A stretch of 64,000 bases of DNA, from NCBI RefSeq assembly GCF_035762905.1, contig NZ_DASUCC010000067.1, positions 17,997 through 81,996 of the forward strand, in the 5' to 3' direction. Below, piece by piece: positions 10,049-18,671 of this stretch. A model generated the notes under the pieces. That model was not told the DNA's origin. It made no database searches and saw nothing but the letters and a program-made list of their open reading frames with translations. The stretch is from DASYTH01 sp035762905. GTDB taxonomy: Bacteria; Actinomycetota; Actinomycetes; Mycobacteriales; Pseudonocardiaceae. The translations under genes were made by a program, and so were the position numbers. Positions within the stretch are counted from its first letter, which is position 1. Each line of letters starts with the position of its first letter.

Positions 10049-13000
10049 CTAGGGCAGCACGGTGACGGTGGCGGTGGCGCGCAGTGCGGTGCCGTCGACG
10101 ATGCCGATCCGGGTGAACGTTCCGGGTCGCGCGACCAGGTCCGAGGTGATCGGCTGCCAGACCACCGGGGCGGCGGACGTCGTGCCGTCGGCGTAGACCT
10201 TGGTCGCCGTGCCGGGAAGTTCGGGTACCCGCCCGACCGTGGTGGCCACCGTGACCGGCTCGACCCGCACCGCCGGCTCGGCGAGCAGCTTCCACTCCAG
10301 CACCCCGACCGAGGCCAGGCCGCTCTGCAGCACGGCCCGCATCCGGGTGGTGGTCACGCTGCCGAACGTGGTGCGGTTGTACTGGTTGATCGCGGTGCCG
10401 TAACCGCTGGGATCGGCGAGGTCGACGAACCCGGCGCCGTCCCAGTACTGGATCCGCCAGGACGCCGGGGCGCGCACTCCCCCGTTGTCGTCGAAGAAGT
10501 ACATGTCCGAGGCGTTGACCCGGACCGGGCTCGCCCAGTCCAGTTGGATCCACTGCTCACCCTCGTTGGGCCAGGTGCCCCAGCGTCGGTTCACGCCGTC
10601 GTTGGACGTCGGCGGGTCGATCCCGTCGTTGATCGCCGCGACGCTCTCCCAGGGCGACGTCGAGGACGCCGTCGGCGTACCGTCCATCGACACGTTGATC
10701 ACGTCCGGGACCGGGGTCGCGACGACGGAGACCGTCGAGGTGCCGGTCGCCACGCCGTCGGTCCCGGACAGGCGCAGCGTGTACCGGCCGGGCTCGGTGA
10801 ACGTGACCACGGTGGCCGCCGCGTCCGGGTCGGTGAAGATCGCCGTGCCCGGTCCGTCCACTTGCGACCATCGGGCGGCCAGGGTGGCGGATGGCAGGGC
10901 GTCGTCCTTGACCACCCCGACCAGCCGGGCCTTCGCCGAGCGGTTGAACCCGAGGTCCTGCTTGGCCAGCACGTAGGGTGCCGCGTTGGCCGGTCTCTGC
11001 ACGCGCTCGCCGGTGCGCAGGACCTGGATCTCCTTGAGCCCGCTGCGCTGGCCGGCCTGGTGGGTGAGCACCACCCGGATCCGGTCCGTGCTGATCTCGC
11101 CGAACCGCACCTGGTTGTAGTTGGCCCGCGGGGTGAGCGGCATCCGGGCCGCACTCGGGGCGTCCACCCAGCGCGACCCGTCGCGGTACTGGATCCGGTA
11201 CATCGCCGGCTCGGCCAGCCCGCCGGGAGTGCGATCCCGGTAGAAGTACAGCCGGACGGTGTCAAGGGGTTGCGCCCGACCGAGGTCGACCTCGAAGGTG
11301 TCCTCGGCGTTGGGCGAACCCCGGGTGCTCCAGTACGGCTCGTCGATCGTGGCGCCGTCCACCGCGCCGCGCGGGTCGAACCCGCTCTCGCTGAACGAGG
11401 CCGACACGTTCGCGCCGAGCGCGACGTTGGTCGCGTCGCCGGTCCGGCCGATGTCCGCGCCGGCCTTGGCGAACAGGTCGGTCAGCCGGTCGCCGGTCAG
11501 CCGTACCTGGTTGGGCGCGGCCATGTCCCGGAACCGCTGGGTGCGGCCCACCCTGGTCGGGTCGTCCGGGAACTCCAGCAGGCCGCGCTCCGGATCCCAC
11601 AGCAGGTGGGTGAGCCGGTCGACGGTGAACGCCCGCCGGCCGTCGACGAACGCCGAGTAGCCCTCCGGAATGCCCGGGTAGCGGACGATCCCGTCGGCCG
11701 GGTCGTCCCACACGATGGTCAGATCGCTGTTGCGGTAGCGAATGTTGTTGACCGTGAAGTGGTCCCAGCCGATGTCGATCGGCGCGAGTTCCAGCCGGTG
11801 GTCGTCGCGCGGGCGCAGCCCGGCCACGTCCTCGATCATCGTCCAGTTGCTGCTGCCCAGGATCGTGTGGTGGATGCCGGAGCGGCCGTCGATGTTCTGG
11901 GTGGCCGGGTTCCAGTTGAACCAGAACTCGTTGGAGTCCGGGAACTGCGTGTTGCCCCGGACGAACCCGGCCCAGGCGTTCCAGTACAGCAGCTTCTTGT
12001 AGTCCTCCGCGGTGATCGCGTCGGTGTCGTAGTTGCGCAGCACCGAGGAGAACAGCCGGAACTGCACGGTGGAGTTGATCTGCGAGAAGTTGTTGGAGCC
12101 GGGGAAGCCGGCCTCGGCGGCCTCCGCCTTGTCGGCCTGGTTGGCGGTGTAGAACGGGAAGACCGGGTACTGCGCCGGATCGGCGAACAGCCGCAACGCG
12201 TTGGTGTAGGGCTGTTCGTTCGGGATCGCACCGACCGCGAACGGGTAGTAGTTGTTGATCTCCTTCCACGGGTCGTGCGCGTCGGTCGCGACGTGCCGGT
12301 GCTCGAACAGCTCGCGCTCGGGATTCCACAGCACGGACACGATCGCGGTGCGGATGCGGTCGGCAAGCGCGCGCAGCTCCGCCGCTTTCGCCGTGTTGCC
12401 GATGGTCTCGTAGGCGCGGGCGGCGGCCAGCGCGCCGCTGTACTGGTAGGCGGACTCGGCCCGGTCCAGGTTGCCCGGCCGCCAGTCGAACGAGACCGCG
12501 TCGGCGTCATTGCCGGTCAGCGCGCCCCAGTCGTACTCGATCAGGCCGTTGCCGTCGCGGTCGTAGAAGGCGAGTTGGCCCTTGACGTCGCCCTCGGCGT
12601 AGCGGGCCAGGTTCGCCACGATCTGGCGCTGGCCGCCGTGGATCTGGTAGCTGCGCCAGGCCGCCTCGGCGATGTACTGGGTGTAGCTGTTGCTCCAGTT
12701 CTCCGGATCGCCCGGGTTGTCCAGGAACCGCCCGCCGCGCGAGGACTCTCCGGTGGACACCCAGGGACCGTAGGAGTACATCGGGTCCCGCAGGTATTTC
12801 AGGTCGTCGATGAACATCGGGACGGTCAGGGCGATCGCGTTGTTGTAGCCGAGCACGCCCTCGATCGAGGTGGGGAACTGGAAGTCGTTGCCCGGGATGT
12901 CGGCGTCGAGGTAGTTGAAGCGCATCAGCCACCAGCGGTAGTAGATGTACTTCTTGATCCCCGGCTCCGGGACGTCGATGTAGGGGACGTTCTCGGCCCA

Positions 13001-13885
13001 CCACAGGTTGTAGGCCCGCACGTGCCGGGCGAAGGCGTTGTCCGGCGACAACACCTGGTAGATGTCGTATCCGGTGCGCGACTCGGGGATCTCGTCGGAC
13101 AGGAAGCCGAGCTGCACCTTGACCGTGACCGTCTGTCCACTTCCGACGGTCACGGTGCCGGCGAGCTGGCCGTCCCGCGGGGTCAGGCCCTGGCCGGACA
13201 GCCGGGGGAACACCGTGGTGAGCCGCTCGCCACGGGAGTTGAGCACGTCGTGCACGCCGGTCAGTTCGTCGCCCTCGGGTGTCGCGACCAGCGGGGAGGA
13301 CACGGTCAGCGACAGGGTCTGGGCGGCGGTGCCGGTGTTGGTGATCGACACGTTGGTCACGGCCACGTTCTCGTGCGTGATGAACTTGCGCACGTCGGCG
13401 CGCAGGCCGAGGGCGGCGTTGAGGTAGCTGCCGCGCCAGTGGCTGGGCATCTGCAGCCGCTGCGCCGGCTGTTCGGCGAACCCGCCGGAGCCGATCGTGA
13501 TCGCGTACCCGCCCTGGTTGGTGAAGCTGTCGAAGAACTCGTTGTAGTAGGCGACCCGGCCGCCGAAGCCGATCACCGCGTTGCTGTGCTGTCTCATGTA
13601 GACGGTCCGGCCGCGGGTCATCAGCCAGTTCCCGGCCGGGTCGGCGCCGGGCCGGGCGAGCAGCCGGTCCATCCAGAAGTCGGTGCCGGCCACCTCGCGG
13701 TCGTAGATCGCCCGCATCATGTTGCCGGGCGTGTACGCGCCCGGTTCGGCGGGCAGCGCCGGCCCGGAGAACGTCGGGTACCCGATGGTCTGCTCGGCCC
13801 GGGCGGGCACGGCGAGGGCGGTCAGGACCCCGGCGGCGAGAACGTTGGTCAGCAGGGAGGCCATCAGCCTCCGGATGATCGGCAT
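10049..13885 (-). CDS. Large secreted (alpha/alpha)6 glycosidase-like protein with two F5/8-type modules
   Basis: A 1278-residue exported protein. A signal peptide ending near PARAEQ is followed by an N-terminal beta-sandwich and an (alpha/alpha)6 MGH1-like glycosidase domain (about 280-770, rich in WW, DWRPGN and NWNP segments). Then come an F5/8C module (about 810-930), a PKD/REJ-like beta domain (about 950-1025), a second F5/8C-like module (about 1035-1150), and a C-terminal Ig-like Big_4-type domain. I chose ATG 13885 over the GTG at 13894 because GAGGTG lies 6 nt upstream of it. It heads the operon controlled from the palindrome at 13903-13920. It probably cleaves or binds plant or microbial polysaccharide; the exact GH family is uncertain. 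Confidence 0.8.
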   Translation of the reverse strand: MPIIRRLMASLLTNVLAAGVLTALAVPARAEQTIGYPTFSGPALPAEPGAYTPGNMMRAIYDREVAGTDFWMDRLLARPGADPAGNWLMTRGRTVYMRQHSNAVIGFGGRVAYYNEFFDSFTNQGGYAITIGSGGFAEQPAQRLQMPSHWRGSYLNAALGLRADVRKFITHENVAVTNVSITNTGTAAQTLSLTVSSPLVATPEGDELTGVHDVLNSRGERLTTVFPRLSGQGLTPRDGQLAGTVTVGSGQTVTVKVQLGFLSDEIPESRTGYDIYQVLSPDNAFARHVRAYNLWWAENVPYIDVPEPGIKKYIYYRWWLMRFNYLDADIPGNDFQFPTSIEGVLGYNNAIALTVPMFIDDLKYLRDPMYSYGPWVSTGESSRGGRFLDNPGDPENWSNSYTQYIAEAAWRSYQIHGGQRQIVANLARYAEGDVKGQLAFYDRDGNGLIEYDWGALTGNDADAVSFDWRPGNLDRAESAYQYSGALAAARAYETIGNTAKAAELRALADRIRTAIVSVLWNPERELFEHRHVATDAHDPWKEINNYYPFAVGAIPNEQPYTNALRLFADPAQYPVFPFYTANQADKAEAAEAGFPGSNNFSQINSTVQFRLFSSVLRNYDTDAITAEDYKKLLYWNAWAGFVRGNTQFPDSNEFWFNWNPATQNIDGRSGIHHTILGSSNWTMIEDVAGLRPRDDHRLELAPIDIGWDHFTVNNIRYRNSDLTIVWDDPADGIVRYPGIPEGYSAFVDGRRAFTVDRLTHLLWDPERGLLEFPDDPTRVGRTQRFRDMAAPNQVRLTGDRLTDLFAKAGADIGRTGDATNVALGANVSASFSESGFDPRGAVDGATIDEPYWSTRGSPNAEDTFEVDLGRAQPLDTVRLYFYRDRTPGGLAEPAMYRIQYRDGSRWVDAPSAARMPLTPRANYNQVRFGEISTDRIRVVLTHQAGQRSGLKEIQVLRTGERVQRPANAAPYVLAKQDLGFNRSAKARLVGVVKDDALPSATLAARWSQVDGPGTAIFTDPDAAATVVTFTEPGRYTLRLSGTDGVATGTSTVSVVATPVPDVINVSMDGTPTASSTSPWESVAAINDGIDPPTSNDGVNRRWGTWPNEGEQWIQLDWASPVRVNASDMYFFDDNGGVRAPASWRIQYWDGAGFVDLADPSGYGTAINQYNRTTFGSVTTTRMRAVLQSGLASVGVLEWKLLAEPAVRVEPVTVATTVGRVPELPGTATKVYADGTTSAAPVVWQPITSDLVARPGTFTRIGIVDGTALRATATVTVLP

Positions 13886-13902
13886 GTGCGTCACCTCGAG
13901 AG

Positions 13903-13920
13903 GCCGAAAACGTTTTCGGC
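13903..13920. promoter_or_regulatory. LacI-type operator (perfect palindrome) for the secreted-enzyme operon
   Basis: GCCGAAAACGTTTTCGGC is an 18-bp perfect palindrome with the central CG typical of LacI-family operators. It lies just downstream of the predicted -10 of the minus-strand operon, where bound repressor would block initiation. A half-site, GCCGAAAAC, recurs at 13959-13967 near the start of the divergent lacI-type gene and suggests autoregulation. Confidence 0.8.
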
Positions 13921-13926
13921 GATCTG

Positions 13927-13956
13927 ACCGTAAGCGGACCGTTACAGTGGTGTCAA
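13927..13956 (-). promoter_or_regulatory. Predicted promoter of the secreted-enzyme operon
   Basis: On the minus strand a consensus TTGACA (13951-13956) and TACGGT (13927-13932) are separated by 18 nt. Transcription would start around 13918-13921, inside the palindromic operator. This is inferred from sequence only. Confidence 0.55.
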
Positions 13957-13987
13957 TAGCCGAAAACCGTGCCGAAAGGGACTAGGG

Positions 13988-14995
13988 GTGACGCGACAGC
14001 GGAGCCAGGCGGTCACGCTGACCGACGTGGCCGCGCTGGCCGGCGTGTCGGTGGCCACCGCGTCCAAGGCGCTCAACGGCCGCGACGAGGTCGCGCCGGC
14101 CACCCGCAGCCGGGTGCTCGAGGCCGCCGAGAAACTGTCGTTCCAGCCCAACATCCTGGCCCGCGGGCTGATCTCCGGCCGCACCCGCACCGTCGGCCTG
14201 CTCACCGACGAGTTGGCCGGCCGGTTCGCCATCCCGATCCTGCTCGGTGTGGAGAACGCGCTTGGCAACGAGCAGATGTCCGTGCTGCTGTGTGACGCGC
14301 GCGGCGACCCCATCCGGCGCCGGCACTACATCCGCACGCTGCTGGCCCGCCAGGTCGACGGGTTCGTCATCCTCGGCGACAACAACGACACCCGGCCCTC
14401 GCTCACCGGCGACATCCCGGTTCCGGTCGTCTACGTCTACTGCGAGTCCGACGACCCCGCCGACCTTTCCATCCTCGCCGACGACGCCGGCGGCGCCCGG
14501 CTCGCCGCCGAGCACCTGATCGCCATGGGCCGCAAGCACATCGCCCACATCACCGGCCCGGCCAGCTACCGCGCCGCCCGCGACCGCGCCAGCGCGTTCC
14601 TCACCGTGCTTGCCGAATCCGCCCTCCCCCTCAGCGGCGACCCGTTGTACGGCGAGTGGTCCCAAGCCTGGGGCCGCCAGGCCACCCGGTCGTTGCTCGC
14701 CGCCCACCCCGACGTCGATGCGATCTTCTGCGGCAACGACCAGATCGGCACCGGTGCCGCCCAGACCCTCTCCGACCTCGGTCGCCGCGTCCCCGAGGAC
14801 GTCGCCATCGTCGGCTACGACAACTGGGAGGTCTTCGCCGCCGACTCCCGCCCGCCGCTCACCACCGTGGACCTCAACCTCCCCCAACTCGGCGTCACCG
14901 CGGTGGAACACCTCTTCGCCGCTCTCGACGGCCGCCCCCGCTCCGGCGTCCTGCGCCAACCCTGCCGTCTGGTCATCCGCGCCTCGACCACATAG
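13988..14995 (+). CDS. LacI-family transcriptional regulator
   Basis: This is a 335-residue LacI/GalR repressor. The N-terminal helix-turn-helix (LTDVAALAGVSVATASKALN, from about residue 10) is followed by the hinge helix ending in ILARGL, then a periplasmic-binding-protein-like effector domain from about residue 65. The GTG start follows an AGGG-rich stretch. It is divergent from the secreted-enzyme operon, and the shared 90-bp gap holds its likely operator and a half-site. It should sense a sugar released by those enzymes and derepress them. It ends 10 bp from a convergent gene. Confidence 0.92.
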   Translation: MTRQRSQAVTLTDVAALAGVSVATASKALNGRDEVAPATRSRVLEAAEKLSFQPNILARGLISGRTRTVGLLTDELAGRFAIPILLGVENALGNEQMSVLLCDARGDPIRRRHYIRTLLARQVDGFVILGDNNDTRPSLTGDIPVPVVYVYCESDDPADLSILADDAGGARLAAEHLIAMGRKHIAHITGPASYRAARDRASAFLTVLAESALPLSGDPLYGEWSQAWGRQATRSLLAAHPDVDAIFCGNDQIGTGAAQTLSDLGRRVPEDVAIVGYDNWEVFAADSRPPLTTVDLNLPQLGVTAVEHLFAALDGRPRSGVLRQPCRLVIRASTT

Positions 14996-15005
14996 CCGAC
15001 TCGGG

Positions 15006-15713
15006 TCAGCCGATGGGGCGGATCTCGACGCAGCATTCGCCGGGGCGGGGGGCGAGGACGGCGTCGACGGTGGTGGCGCGCAGTCCGGAGAGGAAGCCGG
15101 CGAGGTAGGCGCGGTTGATGCCGCAGACGAGGTCGGGGGCCTTGGCGGCGAGCGGATGGAACGGACAGTTGCGCATGCGGACGCAGGTCGGGTCGGGGCG
15201 GGTGGGTTCGAAGCCGAGGCGGGTGAGGAAGGACTCCGTGATGGTGAGGGCGCGTTCGGCGCCGAGCCGGCCGGGACGCAGGCGGTTGCGTTCGTCGGTG
15301 CCCTGGGACTCGCCGCGGGCGGCGGCCACGCGCAGGGCGGCGTCGCGGGCGGTTTCGCCGTCCGACTCGGTGATCACGGCGTCCATCAGGATGTCGGCGA
15401 GGACCTCGTGTTGGCGTTCCGGGATGTTGACCCGGATGTCGATCTCGGTCGGCTCGTAGACCTTGGGAGTGCGGCCGACCTTGCGCAGGCCGCCGACGCT
15501 TTCGTAGCGGGCGCGCAGCAGGCCGGCGTCCACCAGCTTGTCCAGGTGGAACGCGGCGAGCTTGCGGGAGATGCCGACGGCGGTGGCCGCCTCGTCCCGG
15601 GTCACCGGGCGGCGGACCCGCCGGATGAACACGTACATCCCCCGGCGCAGGCCGTCCTCCAGCGCCGCTACCGCTCTGATCGCCGGGTCGGCCGCGGGCT
15701 CGTCGGTCGTCAC
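15006..15713 (-). CDS. Winged-helix regulator with SufR-like cysteine cluster
   Basis: The 235-residue protein has an N-terminal ArsR/SufR-like winged helix (about 25-95, with VGISRKLAAFHLDKLVDAGLL as the recognition region) and a C-terminal domain with clustered cysteines. These are CVRMRNC, a further Cys 13 residues on in LVCG, and GECC near the end, the sort of pattern that binds an Fe-S cluster in SufR-type repressors. I prefer GTG 15713 (AGGAG at 15726-15730). An ATG at 15764 would add 17 residues. It is divergent from the 15842-18661 operon, whose products include a flavin reductase and FolE, so it may sense redox or Fe-S status. Its true target is inferred. Confidence 0.7.
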   Translation of the reverse strand: MTTDEPAADPAIRAVAALEDGLRRGMYVFIRRVRRPVTRDEAATAVGISRKLAAFHLDKLVDAGLLRARYESVGGLRKVGRTPKVYEPTEIDIRVNIPERQHEVLADILMDAVITESDGETARDAALRVAAARGESQGTDERNRLRPGRLGAERALTITESFLTRLGFEPTRPDPTCVRMRNCPFHPLAAKAPDLVCGINRAYLAGFLSGLRATTVDAVLAPRPGECCVEIRPIG

Positions 15714-15798
15714 CCCCGCAGAATATCTCCTACGAGCGTGTTCACAAGTCGTGTGGGTGAGCATCTACCTGCTGGACTTGACGGACGAGGCGGATAAG

Positions 15799-15814
15799 AC
15801 CAAACTCTGTTGGT
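15799..15814. promoter_or_regulatory. Inverted repeat in the divergent regulator/operon gap
   Basis: ACCAA and TTGGT arms with a 6-nt spacer lie in an A/T-richer stretch between the winged-helix regulator gene and the operon starting at 15842. The position suits an operator for either direction. The arms are short, so confidence is low. Confidence 0.4.
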
Positions 15815-15841
15815 GAAATAAACCCCTAGGTAGGTGTTATC

Positions 15842-16363
15842 GTGTCTACTCCGCAAGCCGCGGCGAAACGTCCCGTAAGCGCGCTCCTGGCCGGCCCGTA
15901 CGGCCATCCGTTCCACCCGATCCTGGTGACCGTGCCCATCGGCGCCTGGGTCTGCGCCCTGGTCTTCGACCTCGCCTCCCGGTTCGTCGACGACCCGGGC
16001 TTCCTGGCCAAGGGCTCGGTCTGGCTGATCGCGATCGGGGTGATCGGGGCGGTGGCGGCGGCCCTGGTCGGGCTGCTCGACCTGTTCGCCATCCCGACCG
16101 GCACCCCCGCGTTCCGCACCGGGCTGCTGCACATGGGCCTCAACCTGGCGGTGACCGCCGCCTACATCGGGAACTTCTTCTGGCGCCAGGCCGACTACGA
16201 CACCCCGGCAGCCGTCGCCACCGGCCCGCTGGTGCTGTCCGCGCTGAGCCTGGTCGCCCTCGCGGCATCCGGTTACCTGGGCGGAAAGCTCGCCTACCAC
16301 TACGGCGTCCGGGTCGCCGACGAGGCCACCCAGGCGCAGGGCTACCAGACCAGAACTGACTGA
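15842..16363 (+). CDS. DUF2231 integral membrane protein
   Basis: The 173-residue protein has about four transmembrane segments. The GHPFHPILVTVPIGAW stretch near residue 22 is the hallmark of the DUF2231 family, whose conserved His residues could bind a metal or haem. The GTG start lies just after an AT-rich leader with GGTAGGTG upstream. It is the first gene of an operon running to 18661; a strong ribosome site for the next gene follows immediately. Its function is unknown in the literature I recall. The flavin ferredoxin reductase in the same operon suggests a membrane redox role, which is inference. Confidence 0.75.
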   Translation: MSTPQAAAKRPVSALLAGPYGHPFHPILVTVPIGAWVCALVFDLASRFVDDPGFLAKGSVWLIAIGVIGAVAAALVGLLDLFAIPTGTPAFRTGLLHMGLNLAVTAAYIGNFFWRQADYDTPAAVATGPLVLSALSLVALAASGYLGGKLAYHYGVRVADEATQAQGYQTRTD

Positions 16364-16380
16364 CCACAGGAGGACTCATC

Positions 16381-16791
16381 GTGGGTATCGCCGCGCTCAT
16401 CACCTGGCTGCTCACCGCGGTCGGCGGCTTCGTCATGCTGGGAACCTGGGTTGCCAAGGGTGGTGTGCGAAACCCCAGCAGCACCCGGCTCTCCCCACCG
16501 CTGATCTTCGGCCACTTCGCGCTCGCCGCGATCGGGCTGGTGCTGTGGATCGTCTACCTCATCGCCGACTCCACCGCCCTGGCCTGGACCGCGGTCGTGC
16601 TGCTGGTCCCGGTGGCCCTGCTCGGCTTCGCGATGCTGGTTCGCTGGCTGCCCACCGTCCGGGGCACCACCGCCGGCGCGAGCGACGCACCGCCGGAGCG
16701 GAGCTTCCCGGTTCCGGTGGTGGTCGGCCACGGGCTCATCGCCGTCATCACCGTCGTGCTGGCGCTGCTCGCCGCGCTGAACGCGAGCTGA
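16381..16791 (+). CDS. Small four-helix membrane protein
   Basis: This 136-residue protein has four predicted transmembrane helices (about 3-22, 42-62, 66-86 and 113-133) and short loops. It resembles small DUF2269-like membrane proteins, but I cannot name the family securely. A perfect AGGAGG (16368-16373) sits 7 nt before the GTG start. It lies 17 nt after the DUF2231 gene and 2 nt before folE, so it is co-translated with them. Confidence 0.65.
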   Translation: MGIAALITWLLTAVGGFVMLGTWVAKGGVRNPSSTRLSPPLIFGHFALAAIGLVLWIVYLIADSTALAWTAVVLLVPVALLGFAMLVRWLPTVRGTTAGASDAPPERSFPVPVVVGHGLIAVITVVLALLAALNAS

Positions 16792-16793
16792 CC

Positions 16794-17399
16794 GTGACGA
16801 TGCGTTCGACCTCCGCACTGCGGGTCGTGCACGAGCCGGGTGACCAGGTCGACCTCGAAACCGCCGAGCGCGCCGCCCGGGAGTTCCTGCAGGCGCTCGG
16901 CGTCTCGCTGGAGTCCGAGAGCCTGCGCGACACGCCGGCCCGCATGGCCCGCGCCTACGCCGAACTGTTCACGCCGCGGCCCTTCGACCTGACCACCTTC
17001 CCCAACGACGAGGGCTACGACGAGCTCGTACTGGCCAGGGGCATCCCGGTGCGGTCGGTGTGCGAGCACCACCTGCTGCCCGTGGTCGGCGTCGCGCACG
17101 TCGGATACCTGCCGGGTGAGCGCATCCTCGGGCTGTCCAAGCTCGCCCGCGTGGTCGAACACTTCGCCCGTCGGCCCCAGGTCCAGGAACGGTTGACCAA
17201 GCAGGTCGCCGACTGGCTGTGCGATCACCTGCAACCCAAGGGCGTCGGCGTGGTGATCGAGGCCGAGCACAGCTGCATGACGCTGCGCGGTGTGCTCGCC
17301 GTCGGGTCCAACACGGTCACCTCGACGCTGCTCGGTTCGCTGCGCGCCGACGCCCGCTCCCGGCAGGAGTTCTTCGCCCTCACCGGGGTCCACGGCTGA
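16794..17399 (+). CDS. folE: GTP cyclohydrolase I
   Basis: The 201-residue enzyme converts GTP to 7,8-dihydroneopterin triphosphate, the first step to folate and other pterins. The zinc site is intact: Cys90 and His93 in VCEHHLLP, and Cys161 in EAEHSCM; the substrate loop LSKLARVVEHFARRPQVQE is also typical. The start is GTG 16794, 2 nt after the preceding stop, or ATG 16800. Length matches the type I family. Its place in an operon with two membrane proteins and a flavin reductase, away from other folate genes, is unusual. It may feed a specialised pterin use rather than housekeeping folate. Confidence 0.93.
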   Translation: MTMRSTSALRVVHEPGDQVDLETAERAAREFLQALGVSLESESLRDTPARMARAYAELFTPRPFDLTTFPNDEGYDELVLARGIPVRSVCEHHLLPVVGVAHVGYLPGERILGLSKLARVVEHFARRPQVQERLTKQVADWLCDHLQPKGVGVVIEAEHSCMTLRGVLAVGSNTVTSTLLGSLRADARSRQEFFALTGVHG

Positions 17400-17428
17400 C
17401 CTCGCCGCTACGTAAGGAGAACGGCCAG

Positions 17429-18661
17429 ATGGCCACCCAGCATTTCATGATCGTCGGTGCCGGCCTGGCCGGCGCCAAGGCCGCGGAAGCCTTACGCGGT
17501 CAGGGATTCGACGGCCGGGTCACGCTCATCGGCGATGAGCAGTACCGACCGTACGAGCGGCCGCCGCTGTCCAAGGACTACCTGGCCGGCAAGGCCGACC
17601 GGGACACCGTGTTCGTGCACACGGAGAAGTGGTACGCCGACAACGACATCGACCTGCGGCTGGGCGTCGCGGTGGCCGGAATCGACCGGAGCAGCAGCCG
17701 GGTCCGGTTGGCCGACGGCGCGAGCGACGGCTACGACCGGCTGCTTCTGGCCACCGGCGCCCGGCCGCGCCGGCTCCCGGTGCCGGGCGCCGACGCGACC
17801 GGCGTGCACCACCTGCGCGCGCTGCCCGACTCCGACGCGCTCAAGGAGGTCATCGCCAACGCCGCCCGGCTGGTCGTGATCGGCGCCGGGTGGATCGGCC
17901 TCGAGGTGACCGCGGCCGCCCGGACCAACGGCGTCGCGGTGACCGTCGTCGAGTCGGCCGAGCTGCCGCTGCTGCGCGTGCTCGGCCCCGAGGTGGCGCC
18001 GGTCTTCGCGCAACTGCACCGGGAACACGGTGTGGACCTCCGGTTCGGCGTCCAGCTCACCGAGATCACCACCGCGGACGGCGTGGCCACCGGGGTCCGG
18101 CTGGCCGACGGGAGCCACATCCCGGCCGACGCCGTGCTGGTCGCCGTCGGGGTGGAACCGAACACCGGATTGGCCTGGGACGCCGACCTCGACGTGCACA
18201 ACGGCATCGTGGTGGACGACTCGCTGGCCACCAGCGATCCGCACATCTTCGCCGCGGGCGATGTGGCCAACGCGTTCCATCCGGTGCTCAGCCGGCACAT
18301 CCGGGTCGAGCACTGGGCCAACGCACTCAACCAGCCGGCCACCGCCGCCACCGCGATGCGGTCGGGCAAGGCAAGCTACCGGGAGCTGCCCTACTTCTAC
18401 ACCGACCAGTACGACCTCGGCATGGAGTTCACCGGGTTCGTCGAGCCGGGCGAGTACGACCGGGTGGTGTTCCGCGGCAACGTCGAGGCGCGCGAGTTCG
18501 TCGCGTTCTGGTTGAAAGACCAACGGGTGCTGGCCGGGATGAACGTCAACGTGTGGGACGTCGTCGACCCGATCAACACGCTGATCCGCTCCGGCGGCGC
18601 CGTCGATCCGGTGCGGCTGGCCGATCCCCGACACCCGCTGGACGAGCTGGGCGTGGAGTAA
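17429..18661 (+). CDS. FAD-dependent ferredoxin/rubredoxin reductase
   Basis: This 410-residue NAD(P)H-dependent flavoprotein has an FAD-binding GAGLAG near residue 10 and an NAD-binding GAGWIG near residue 150. The conserved GDVA motif (AAGDVANAF) lies about residue 275, and a C-terminal reductase dimerisation domain follows. It matches rhodocoxin/putidaredoxin-reductase-type enzymes that feed electrons to ferredoxins and P450s. The ATG follows AAGGAGA (17414-17420) at 8 nt. No ferredoxin or P450 lies beside it; the ferredoxin fusion at 29849 is the nearest possible partner in the window. Confidence 0.9.
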   Translation: MATQHFMIVGAGLAGAKAAEALRGQGFDGRVTLIGDEQYRPYERPPLSKDYLAGKADRDTVFVHTEKWYADNDIDLRLGVAVAGIDRSSSRVRLADGASDGYDRLLLATGARPRRLPVPGADATGVHHLRALPDSDALKEVIANAARLVVIGAGWIGLEVTAAARTNGVAVTVVESAELPLLRVLGPEVAPVFAQLHREHGVDLRFGVQLTEITTADGVATGVRLADGSHIPADAVLVAVGVEPNTGLAWDADLDVHNGIVVDDSLATSDPHIFAAGDVANAFHPVLSRHIRVEHWANALNQPATAATAMRSGKASYRELPYFYTDQYDLGMEFTGFVEPGEYDRVVFRGNVEAREFVAFWLKDQRVLAGMNVNVWDVVDPINTLIRSGGAVDPVRLADPRHPLDELGVE

Positions 18662-18671
18662 CAGCGCCGGC

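Noticed and set aside
13894..13894. GTG 13894 as start of the large secreted protein
   Set aside because: Its own upstream lacks a ribosome site, whereas GAGGTG overlaps it and serves ATG 13885.
9944..13927. A 1327-residue antisense frame opposite the secreted glycosidase genes
   Set aside because: Low-complexity shadow without motifs; it spans two genes and the LacI operator.
16545..16793. Extended N-terminus of FolE
   Set aside because: The extension runs through the preceding membrane protein gene in another frame and is Arg/His-rich shadow sequence.
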